A stretch of 64,000 nt of DNA, taken from positions 1 to 64,000 of the forward strand of contig SUZB01000008.1 in assembly GCA_015060115.1 (NCBI GenBank). The letters are read 5' to 3'. This DNA is from Rikenellaceae bacterium (GTDB lineage Bacteria; Bacteroidota; Bacteroidia; Bacteroidales; Rikenellaceae). How positions within the stretch are numbered: position 1 is the first letter of the stretch; each line of letters begins with the position of its first letter. Of the stretch, positions 32,866-40,557 are shown in pieces. The notes beneath the pieces are model-generated. The model was not told where the DNA came from, searched no databases, and was given only the letters and a program-made list of their open reading frames with translations. The position numbers and the translations under genes are program-made.

Positions 32866-32946
32866 CCCCATTGTGTGTATATATATGTATGCGCGCGTTG
32901 CGTAAGAGCAAATAATAATCAAAAATCAAAATAAAATTTTCTAACT

Positions 32947-33684
32947 ATGGGAAGAGCATTTGAGTATCGCAAGGCGAGAAAGATGAAGCGCTGGGGACAC
33001 ATGGCGCGTGTATTTACGAAGATTGGTAAGGAGATCGAGATGGCAGTTAAGGCATCAGGTCCCGATCCCTCGACAAACCTTCGTTTGCGTCTTTTGATGC
33101 AGAACGCCAAGGCTGAGAATATGCCTAAGGAGAATGTTGAGCGTGCAATTAAGCGTGCTACCGACAAGGACTCGGCAGACTACAAGGAGATGATTTACGA
33201 GGGCTATGGCCCTCACGGTATCGCTATCTTGGTTGAGACCGCTACCGATAACACCAACCGTACCGTAGCTTCGGTGCGTATGTACTTCAACAAGTATGGT
33301 GGCACTCTCGGTACATCTGGCTCGGTAGGCTTTATGTTCGAGCACAAGTGCGTATTCAAGTTCAAGCCCACAGCAGGTGCCGACCTTGAGGAGATGGAGC
33401 TCGAGATGATCGACTTCGGTGTTGATGAGTTCTACGCTGAGGAGGGCGAGGTAACCGTTTACGCTGCTTACGAGTCATTCGGCCAGATTCAGACATGGAT
33501 CGAGGAGAAGGGCTACGAGCTTGTATCGGGTGAGTCTGTTCGCATCCCCACCGACACCAAGGAGCTTACGCCTGAGGAGCGCGAGGCCGTTAATAAGCTT
33601 ATCGAGCACCTCGAGGAGGACGATGATGTTACGAATGTCTACACCACAATGGCCGAGTCTGAGGAGGACGACGCGGAGGAGTAG
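32947..33684 (+). CDS. YebC/PmpR family translation or transcription factor
   Basis: A 245-residue YebC-family protein. The N terminus MGRAFEYRKARKMKRWGHMARVFTKIGKEI is the family's hallmark, and the three-domain layout is intact, with the acidic middle stretch and GYGPHGIAILVETATDNTNRT near residue 90. Members act as DNA-binding regulators (PmpR) or, as more recently shown for YebC proteins, help ribosomes through proline runs; which applies here cannot be told. It ends in an acidic tail EESEEDDAEE-like. ileS follows by 36 nt, so the two may be co-transcribed. Confidence 0.92.
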   Translation: MGRAFEYRKARKMKRWGHMARVFTKIGKEIEMAVKASGPDPSTNLRLRLLMQNAKAENMPKENVERAIKRATDKDSADYKEMIYEGYGPHGIAILVETATDNTNRTVASVRMYFNKYGGTLGTSGSVGFMFEHKCVFKFKPTAGADLEEMELEMIDFGVDEFYAEEGEVTVYAAYESFGQIQTWIEEKGYELVSGESVRIPTDTKELTPEEREAVNKLIEHLEEDDDVTNVYTTMAESEEDDAEE

Positions 33685-33720
33685 TGGGGTAGAGCCACAA
33701 TTTTTTACCAAAAGTTAGGT

Positions 33721-36700
33721 ATGAAAAAGTTTACTGAGTATAAAGGTCTTGACCTTGCGGGCGTTGCCGATGAGGTATTGGCACGCTGGACCGCTGAGGA
33801 TACCTTCCATAAGAGTATCACAACACGCGAGGGCCACCCCACATTTGTCTTCTATGAGGGTCCCCCCTCGGCAAATGGTCAGCCCGGTATCCACCATGTT
33901 ATGGCGCGTACCATTAAAGATGTATTCTGTCGTTTTAAGACCCAGCAGGGCTACCTCGTTCACCGTAAGGCGGGCTGGGATACTCACGGTCTCCCCGTTG
34001 AGCTTGGTGTAGAGAAGAAACTCGGCATCACAAAGGAGGATATCGGCAAGAAGATTACCATCGAGGAGTACAACAAGCAGTGTCGTGAGGCCGTTATGGA
34101 GTTCACCGACATCTGGGAGGACCTCACTCGCAAGATGGGCTATTGGGTGAATATGGACGATCCATATATCACCTACGACAATAAGTTTATCGAGACCTTG
34201 TGGTGGCTTCTTAAGCAGCTCTACGACAAGAACTTGCTTTATAAGGGCTACACCATTCAGCCCTACTCACCCGCAGCAGGTACCGGCCTCTCAACCCACG
34301 AGCTCAACCAGCCTGGTTGCTACCGTGATGTTAAGGATACCACTTGTACCGCGCAGTTCCGCATCCTTGAGCCTAAGGCCGAGATGGAGGGCTGGGGTAC
34401 TCCCGTATTCTTGGCTTGGACAACCACACCTTGGACTTTGCCCTCGAATACCGCACTCTGCGTGGGCCCCAAGTACGACTATGTAGCCGTTCGTTCGTAT
34501 AACCCCTACACCTCGGAGAAGATTACCGCCGTTGTTGCTGAGCCTTTGCTCTACTCTATCTTCAACAAGAAGGCTGAGGGCATCGCTTTGGCAGACTACA
34601 AGGCTGGCGATAAGCTTATCCCCTTCGAGGTTGTCGGTAAGTGGAAGGGTACGGAGCTTGAGGGTATGCACTACGAGCAGCTCTTGCCTTGGGTTAAGCC
34701 CGTTGAGGCTGACGAGAAGGGCAACTGGCAGGAGGCCTCATCTAAGGCATTCCGCGTAATCCTTGGCGACTATGTTACCGTTGAGGATGGTACAGGTATC
34801 GTTCACATCGCGCCTACCTTTGGTGCTGATGATGCCTTCGTAGCGCGTCAGGCAGGTATCCCCTCGTTGTTTATGATTAACAAGCGTGGCGAGACCCGTC
34901 CTATGGTAGACTTCATAGGTAAGTTCTTCCTCAAGGCTGAGCTTGACGAGAAGTTCGTCAAGGAGTGTGTTGCTGCATCGTATGATGAGTATGAGGGTCG
35001 CTTCGTGAAGAACGCCTACGACCCCCAGTTTACGGTTGATGGTCGCTATGACGAGAAGGCTGCCGCTGCTGCCGAGAATCTCGATGTATATATCTCAATC
35101 CGCCTCAAGGAGGCCAACAAGGTCTTCAAGATTGAGAAGCACACCCACAACTACCCCCACTGCTGGCGTACCGACAAGCCCGTCTTGTACTACCCCTTGG
35201 ATTCGTGGTTTATCCGCACCACAGCGCTCCGTGAGCGTATGATGGAGCTCAACAAGACCATCTACTGGAAGCCTGAGTCAACAGGTACTGGCCGTTTCGG
35301 CAAGTGGTTGGAGAATATCAACGACTGGAACCTCTCGCGTTCACGCTTCTGGGGTACTCCGCTCCCCATCTGGGCAACCGAGGACCGCACCGAGCTTAAG
35401 TGCATCGGCTCTATCGAGGAGCTTATCTCGGAGATTGAGAAGGCAGTAGCTGCTGGCGTGATGAAGGAGAATCCTTATAAGAACTTCAAGGTTGGCGATA
35501 TGTCAAAGGAGAACTACTCGACAGACAATATCGACCTTCACCGCCCCTATGTCGATAATATCATTCTTCTCTCGTCTAAGGGTGAGCCTATGCGTCGTGA
35601 GCCCGACCTTATCGATGTATGGTTCGACTCTGGCGCTATGCCCTATGCTCAGGTTCACTACCCCTTCGAGTCGAAGGAGGGCTTCGACCAGATATATCCC
35701 GCCGACTTTATCGCCGAGGGTGTAGACCAGACTCGTGGTTGGTTCTATACGCTCCACGCCATTGCGGTTATGTTGTTCGACTCTGTGGCATTCAAGAACA
35801 TCATCTCTAACGGTCTTGTCTTGGATAAGAACGGCAACAAGATGTCGAAGCGTCTGGGCAATGCCGTAGACCCCTTCGATGTTTTGAAGAAGTATGGCGC
35901 TGATGCTACACGCTGGTATATGATCTCTAACTCGCAGCCTTGGGACAACCTTAAGTTCGATGTAGATGGCGTTGATGAGTGCCGCCGTAAGTTCTTCGGT
36001 ACGCTCTACAACACCTACTCGTTCTTCGCGCTCTATGCCAATATCGATGGCTTCACCGGCGCTGAGGCTGATGTGCCCGTTGAGAAGCGTCCTGAGATTG
36101 ACCGCTGGATTCTCTCGGAGCTCAACTCGTTGGTTAAGGATGTTACCGCTTCGTTGGAGGACTACGATCCCACCCCCGCAGCACGCCGCATCGACCAGTT
36201 TGTTGGTGAGAACCTCTCGAACTGGTATGTTCGCTTGAACCGTAAGCGTTTCTGGGGTGGTGAGCTCACCGAAGATAAGCTCGCTGCTTACCAGACCTTG
36301 TATACCTGCTTGGAGACCGTCGCTATGTTGGCTGCGCCTATCGCACCCTTCATCACCGACCGCATCTTCCGTGACCTTAATGCCACAAGCGGTCGCCACA
36401 CCGAGGAGTCGGTACACTTGGCAGAGTATCCCAAGTGCAACGAGGCACTTATCGATGCGGAGTTGGAGGCTATGATGTCGCTTGCTCAGCGTGCATCGTC
36501 TATGGTCTTGGCATTGCGCCGTAAGGTGAACATCAAGGTGCGTCAGCCCCTCCAGAAGATTATTATCCCCGTATTGGATAAGGAGATGGCTGCTCATATC
36601 GAGAAGGTGCGCACACTCGTTATGAACGAGGTGAATGTCAAGGATATCGAGCTTATCACCGATACCACAGGCATCATCACCAAGCGTATCAAGCCCAACT

Positions 36701-37206
36701 TCAAGACCCTCGGTCCTAAGTATGGCAAGTATATGAAGCAGATTGCCGCCCTCGTTGCCGGCTACACTCAGGAGCAGATTGCAGCTATCGAGGCTAATGA
36801 CGAGACCATCCTCGATATTGATGGCGAGAAGATTGTAACCACCGCTGCCGACTTCGAGATTACCTCGGAGGATATGCCCGGCTGGTTGGTTGCTTCGGAG
36901 GGTAAGCTCACCGTAGCCCTCGACATCACCATCACCGATGAGTTGCGCCGTGAGGGTATCGCCCGTGAGCTTGTCAATCGTATCCAGAATATCCGTAAGG
37001 AGTCTGGCTTCGAGGTAACGGACAAGATTACGGTTGAGATTGAGGCAACCGAGCTTACATCGCCCGCTGTTGAGAGCTTTGCTAAGTATATCGCACAGCA
37101 GACCTTGGCCGTTGAGGTTAAGGCTGTGGCAGCTCCTGCGGGTCAGTTCGTAGTAGATTCTGATATCGACGAAGTACCCCTCAAGATTGCCGTTACAAAG
37201 GCCTAA
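33721..37206 (+). CDS. ileS: Isoleucyl-tRNA synthetase
   Basis: A 1161-residue class I synthetase, the long eukaryote-like type common in Bacteroidota. The HIGH-type motif reads PSANGQPGIHHVMA near residue 50 and the KMSKR loop appears as GNKMSKRLGNAVDPF near 705. Between them lies the editing domain that clears valine (TTPWTLPSNTALCV near 240). The C-terminal extension contains FNIKVRQPLQK-like sequence near 940 and a long tail typical of this type. This form is often less sensitive to mupirocin, but resistance is not shown here. A strong terminator follows. Confidence 0.95.
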   Translation: MKKFTEYKGLDLAGVADEVLARWTAEDTFHKSITTREGHPTFVFYEGPPSANGQPGIHHVMARTIKDVFCRFKTQQGYLVHRKAGWDTHGLPVELGVEKKLGITKEDIGKKITIEEYNKQCREAVMEFTDIWEDLTRKMGYWVNMDDPYITYDNKFIETLWWLLKQLYDKNLLYKGYTIQPYSPAAGTGLSTHELNQPGCYRDVKDTTCTAQFRILEPKAEMEGWGTPVFLAWTTTPWTLPSNTALCVGPKYDYVAVRSYNPYTSEKITAVVAEPLLYSIFNKKAEGIALADYKAGDKLIPFEVVGKWKGTELEGMHYEQLLPWVKPVEADEKGNWQEASSKAFRVILGDYVTVEDGTGIVHIAPTFGADDAFVARQAGIPSLFMINKRGETRPMVDFIGKFFLKAELDEKFVKECVAASYDEYEGRFVKNAYDPQFTVDGRYDEKAAAAAENLDVYISIRLKEANKVFKIEKHTHNYPHCWRTDKPVLYYPLDSWFIRTTALRERMMELNKTIYWKPESTGTGRFGKWLENINDWNLSRSRFWGTPLPIWATEDRTELKCIGSIEELISEIEKAVAAGVMKENPYKNFKVGDMSKENYSTDNIDLHRPYVDNIILLSSKGEPMRREPDLIDVWFDSGAMPYAQVHYPFESKEGFDQIYPADFIAEGVDQTRGWFYTLHAIAVMLFDSVAFKNIISNGLVLDKNGNKMSKRLGNAVDPFDVLKKYGADATRWYMISNSQPWDNLKFDVDGVDECRRKFFGTLYNTYSFFALYANIDGFTGAEADVPVEKRPEIDRWILSELNSLVKDVTASLEDYDPTPAARRIDQFVGENLSNWYVRLNRKRFWGGELTEDKLAAYQTLYTCLETVAMLAAPIAPFITDRIFRDLNATSGRHTEESVHLAEYPKCNEALIDAELEAMMSLAQRASSMVLALRRKVNIKVRQPLQKIIIPVLDKEMAAHIEKVRTLVMNEVNVKDIELITDTTGIITKRIKPNFKTLGPKYGKYMKQIAALVAGYTQEQIAAIEANDETILDIDGEKIVTTAADFEITSEDMPGWLVASEGKLTVALDITITDELRREGIARELVNRIQNIRKESGFEVTDKITVEIEATELTSPAVESFAKYIAQQTLAVEVKAVAAPAGQFVVDSDIDEVPLKIAVTKA

Positions 37207-37245
37207 GGGCTATGTTTCGGGCAACTTTGGGTTGCTAAATAGAGA

Positions 37246-37276
37246 AGTGTGGACAGCGGTGTCCACACTTTTTTTT
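37246..37276 (+). terminator. Terminator of ileS
   Basis: AGTGTGGACA pairs with TGTCCACACT around GCGG, followed by eight T residues. Confidence 0.92.
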
Positions 37277-37347
37277 GAAATATATTTGTGTATGTCATAA
37301 AAATTGCTTAATTTTACAATTATTTAATTAAGAAATGTAAATTAAAA

Positions 37348-37537
37348 AGTAGCTGTTTGAATTTTATTTCGAGGTTATTTGGAGGCTATTTTCTGCATAT
37401 TTGCATTTTGAAGACGCAGGGAATAGCGGGCTATTTTCAAATCTTCAAAATGTAAAGATGCAGAAAAGAGCCACAAAGAACCCGAAATATGCTCGCAGCT
37501 ATGTTATACTTGTTTAATAAAATTCAAAACAGCTACT
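37348..37537. mobile_element. MITE-like long imperfect hairpin
   Basis: A 190 bp element with near-perfect terminal inverted repeats AGTAGCTGTTTGAATTTTAT and ATAAAATTCAAAACAGCTACT. Inner sequence is also self-complementary: GGCTATTTTCTGCATATTTGCATTTTGAAGA matches the inverse of 37440-37480 with a few mismatches. No coding frame is present. AAAA flanks both ends. It occupies the promoter region of the DksA-like gene, whose start is 16 nt past its end. It is not related to families E or R. Confidence 0.7.
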
Positions 37538-37552
37538 AAAACGCATACGACT

Positions 37553-37927
37553 ATGGCAGAGGAGAAAACCCGTTACAACGATGCTGAGCTCGAGGAGTTC
37601 CGCGTATTGATAGAGCAGAAACTCGCCTCGGCGCGTGCCGATTATGAGATGTTGCGTTCGGCAACAAGCAACGAGAACGATACCGAAGATTCTTCACCTA
37701 CCTTTAAGGTGATGGAGGAGGGCGCCACTACGCTCTCTCGCGAGGAGTATGGCTCGTTAGCACAGCGTCAGGCAAAATTTATCCGCAACCTTGAGATGGC
37801 GCTTGTCCGCATCAAGAATAAGACCTATGGCATCTGCAAGACCACAGGCAAGCTGATTCCGCGTGAGCGACTCCTAAGAGTGCCCCACGCGACAGAGTGT
37901 ATTGAGGCGAAGAACGCACGCAAATAA
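37553..37927 (+). CDS. TraR/DksA family protein with incomplete zinc finger
   Basis: A 124-residue DksA-like protein, which in other bacteria binds the secondary channel of RNA polymerase and works with ppGpp. Residues about 10-95 form the coiled-coil part, and the C-terminal finger reads YGICKTTGKLIPRERLLRVPHATECIEAK. Compared with the CxxC ... CxxC form, two of four cysteines are replaced (Thr and Ala), as is common in Bacteroidota members, so zinc binding is doubtful. The AT-rich upstream region is filled by a MITE-like hairpin. Family E copy 4 begins 2 nt after the stop. Confidence 0.88.
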   Translation: MAEEKTRYNDAELEEFRVLIEQKLASARADYEMLRSATSNENDTEDSSPTFKVMEEGATTLSREEYGSLAQRQAKFIRNLEMALVRIKNKTYGICKTTGKLIPRERLLRVPHATECIEAKNARK

Positions 37928-37929
37928 TT

Positions 37930-38057
37930 AATTTCTTGTGATAAGGGGTCTACTTCGGCCTCTCAGTCAGAAGCCCGAATGGGAAATACCTCAAGTATGT
38001 CCCATCCAGGGCAATTTCTTTATTGAGGCCACAGCTAACCCCTTCTGACAAGAAATT
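37930..38057 (+). repeat. Family E structured element, copy 4
   Basis: A 128 bp element with arms AATTTCTTGT / ACAAGAAATT. Helix 2 pairs AAGGGGT with ACCCCTT, helix 3 GGCCTC with GAGGCC, and the hairpin GCCC with GGGC around GGGAAATAC ... GTATGTCCC. It ends exactly where copy 5 begins. Confidence 0.85.
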
Positions 38058-38183
38058 AATTTGTCGTGATAGCGGCGCTACTATGACGCTTCAGTCGTGA
38101 GGGCGAATGGGAAATACGCGCAGTATGTCCCATCCGCCCTCTCTCGTGTCAGCGCCATATTAGCACCACTCTGACGACAAATT
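38058..38183 (+). repeat. Family E structured element, copy 5
   Basis: A 126 bp element with arms AATTTGTCGT / ACGACAAATT. It is close to copy 2, with the hairpin GAGGGCG / CGCCCTC at 38099-38141 around GGGAAATAC ... GTATGTCCC. It lies head to tail with copy 4 with no spacer. Confidence 0.85.
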
Positions 38184-38450
38184 GGCTGCGTGCTGACTGG
38201 ATGCAAGTTTATTAGGGAATGTAGAGAGCTTAGGGATAAAGAGACGAAAAGGACGAAAGAGACGAAAGGGACAACAACGAAGTCGGCTATCATCTTTCTC
38301 TGTTATCTCTGCGTCTCTGCGTCTCTGTTGTCTTTTTTTAAGACCGTTAAGACCTTAGGACCTTAAGACCATTACGAGGTCGGGTATCATTTTGTCTTAT
38401 CGTCTTATTGGTCCTATCAACTAATCTCTAAAATCTAACAACTAACAACT
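38184..38450. repeat. Family R array pair, copy 8 (two cores)
   Basis: It repeats the block after family E copy 2: GTGCTGACTGGATGCAAGTT, GACGAAAGA-type units, core ACGAAGTCGGCTATCA (38277-38292), CTCTGCGT units, TAAGACC units, core ACGAGGTCGGGTATCA (38374-38389), CTTATCGT units and CTAACAACTAACAACTA. Confidence 0.82.
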
Positions 38451-38452
38451 AA

Positions 38453-38491
38453 AACAAAGAGCAAAGATTTTTGGGTCTTTGCTCTTTGTTC
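38453..38491 (-). terminator. Terminator of upp
   Basis: AACAAAGAGCAAAGA pairs with TCTTTGCTCTTTGTT across a TTTTGGG loop, starting 5 nt past the upp stop on the - strand. Confidence 0.85.
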
Positions 38492-38495
38492 TCTC

Positions 38496-39149
38496 TTACA
38501 GCTTCACGCCGTATGCTAAGTCGCCGGCATCACCAATGCCGGGCACGATATACGACTTCGAGGTGAGCTCCTCATCTACGGCTGCGCACCACAGGGTGCA
38601 CTTCTCTGGTGAGGTGTGCTTCAAGACATAATCCACACCCTGCTCCGAGGCGAAGGCTGCGGCAAAGTGGGTGTGCTCGGGCTCACCCGCACGGCGCACC
38701 AACGCATCGTATACAAGCATCAGCGATGTGCCCGTAGCGAGCATAGGGTCTACCAAAATCAGTGTCTTGCCCTTGAGTGATGAGGTCGATACATACTCCA
38801 CATCGACCACAAACGAGCCATCGGGGCGACTCTTACGGTATGCCGACACGAAGCCGTTGTCTGCATCATCAAAGTAGTTGAGGAAGCCCTGATGGAAGGG
38901 TAGGCCGGCACGCAGGATTGTCGCAATAACAATCTTATCCGAGATCTCCTCTACGGCAGCTATGCCGAGCGGTGTCTCGACCATGCGTGTCTTGTAGTTT
39001 AGCCTCTTTGATATCTCGTAGGCCATAATCTCGGCTACACGCTCCATATTACGGCGGAAGCGCATAGAGTCCTGCTGAATCGACTTGTCGCGCATCTCGG
39101 CGAGAAACTTATTCAGAATTGTATTCTGCTTGTTGAGTATCGTTACCAT
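38496..39149 (-). CDS. upp: Uracil phosphoribosyltransferase
   Basis: A 217-residue enzyme that joins uracil to PRPP to give UMP in pyrimidine salvage. The PRPP-binding loop is TLILVDPMLATGTSLM near residue 128. The uracil-binding region YIVPGIGDAGDLAYG at the C terminus is the family signature. It lies 27 nt downstream of hflX and is likely co-transcribed. A hairpin terminator follows. Confidence 0.95.
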   Translation of the reverse strand: MVTILNKQNTILNKFLAEMRDKSIQQDSMRFRRNMERVAEIMAYEISKRLNYKTRMVETPLGIAAVEEISDKIVIATILRAGLPFHQGFLNYFDDADNGFVSAYRKSRPDGSFVVDVEYVSTSSLKGKTLILVDPMLATGTSLMLVYDALVRRAGEPEHTHFAAAFASEQGVDYVLKHTSPEKCTLWCAAVDEELTSKSYIVPGIGDAGDLAYGVKL

Positions 39150-39176
39150 AGCATCAAATGTTTGGTTATTAGTCGT

Positions 39177-40409
39177 TTAGTAGAGGAAGTTGTTGAACGG
39201 ATAGCGACCCGCGTGAATCTCGCGCACCATACCGTAGAGGTCGGAGCGGAGCTTCTCGATACCTACCTTGTCAATAGCCGAGATAAAGATGCAGGGCGTG
39301 TTGGCCTTAGCTATCCAGCTCTGCTTAAGGTCGTCAAGCGAGAGGTTTTCTTTTGTGGCGGGCGTTAGGTCGTCTTCCTCCTTGGGTGTATAGGTATAAG
39401 CATCTATCTTGTTGAATACCAGGAATGTGGGCTTGTCGCCTGCACCAATATCCGCCAAGGTCTGCTTAACTACGGCTATCTGGTCCTCGAAGCCGGGGTG
39501 CGAGATATCCACCACATGCAGCAGCAGGTCTGCCTCACGCACCTCGTCGAGTGTCGATTTGAACGACTCGATAAGTTGTGTGGGGAGCTTGCGAATGAAA
39601 CCTACGGTGTCGGACATCAGGAAGGGTAGGTTGTCAAAGACCACCTTGCGCACTGTGGTGTCGAGCGTTGCAAAGAGCTTATTCTCGGCAAATACCTCGC
39701 TCTTCGAGAGCAGGTTCATAAGCGTAGACTTACCGACATTGGTATATCCCACTAATGCCACACGCACCATATTGCCTCGGTTGGAGCGCTGAACAGCCAT
39801 CTGGCGGTCAATCTTCTTTAGGTCCTCCTTGAGCTTTGTGATGCGGTTGCGCACAATACGCCTATCGGTCTCAATCTCGCGCTCACCGGCACCACCACGA
39901 GTGCCTGTACCACCTCGCTGACGCTCAAGGTGTGTCCAGAGGCCAGCCAAGCGGGGCAACATATACTCGTTGTGCGCCAACTCCACCTGTGTCTTGGCGT
40001 ATGCGGTCTGGGCACGCGACATAAAGATGTCGAGAATCAGGCGTGTGCGGTCGATAACACGGCAGGGCATAGCCTGCTCGATGTTGCGTGTCTGCGCGGG
40101 CGATAACTCGTCATCGAAGATGGCGACATCAATCTCATTCTCCTTGCACCATAGCGCAATCTCCTCAAGCTTGCCGGGGCCGACATAGATTTTCGACATT
40201 GGCTGTGGCAGGCGCTGTGTGAAGCGCTTCACGGTCTTGATGTCGGCGGTCTCGGCCAAAAACTCCAGCTCGTCGAGGTACTCCATCGCCGTAGCGGGGT
40301 TTTGGCTGTCGCGGATTACGGCAACCAGCACAGCACGAATCTCGCGCTCCTCGACTGTGGGCTGTGGGCCTCGTGGCGCCTTAGGCTTATCTTGCTTCTC
40401 CTCTTTCAT
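39177..40409 (-). CDS. hflX: GTPase HflX
   Basis: A 410-residue ribosome-associated GTPase that splits stalled 70S ribosomes in stress. The N-terminal HflX domain contains KIYVGPGKLEEIA near residue 75 and the glycine-rich linker GGTGTRGGAGEREIETDRR near 175. The G domain has G1 GYTNVGKSTL near 220, G3 DTVGFI near 270 and G4 NKID near 340. The start at 40409 is supported by the K-rich leader common in the family. upp follows. Confidence 0.94.
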   Translation of the reverse strand: MKEEKQDKPKAPRGPQPTVEEREIRAVLVAVIRDSQNPATAMEYLDELEFLAETADIKTVKRFTQRLPQPMSKIYVGPGKLEEIALWCKENEIDVAIFDDELSPAQTRNIEQAMPCRVIDRTRLILDIFMSRAQTAYAKTQVELAHNEYMLPRLAGLWTHLERQRGGTGTRGGAGEREIETDRRIVRNRITKLKEDLKKIDRQMAVQRSNRGNMVRVALVGYTNVGKSTLMNLLSKSEVFAENKLFATLDTTVRKVVFDNLPFLMSDTVGFIRKLPTQLIESFKSTLDEVREADLLLHVVDISHPGFEDQIAVVKQTLADIGAGDKPTFLVFNKIDAYTYTPKEEDDLTPATKENLSLDDLKQSWIAKANTPCIFISAIDKVGIEKLRSDLYGMVREIHAGRYPFNNFLY

Positions 40410-40499
40410 CTATATATAATATAGGTATGTTTATTTTGCATAGTGGGCTCAGCCCCGAAAACTATGCCACAACAGTTTGCCCAAACGAGGGCTAAAGAA

Positions 40500-40540
40500 T
40501 AAAAAGGGGCTGTCCGAATTTTTCGCCGGACAACCCCTAA
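40500..40540 (-). terminator. Terminator of tonB
   Basis: Read leftward, AGGGGTTGTCCGG pairs with CGGACAGCCCCT (one G-T pair), followed by TTTTTATT, 18 nt after the stop. Confidence 0.85.
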
Positions 40541-40557
40541 ACCTTTTCCAAGAGCTA

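Noticed and set aside
31675..32946. The 1.27 kb gap was searched for tRNA genes, small frames and pseudogenes
   Set aside because: Frames at 31948-32139 and 32120-32335 are made of repeats and AT-rich DNA; no cloverleaf or protein similarity was seen.
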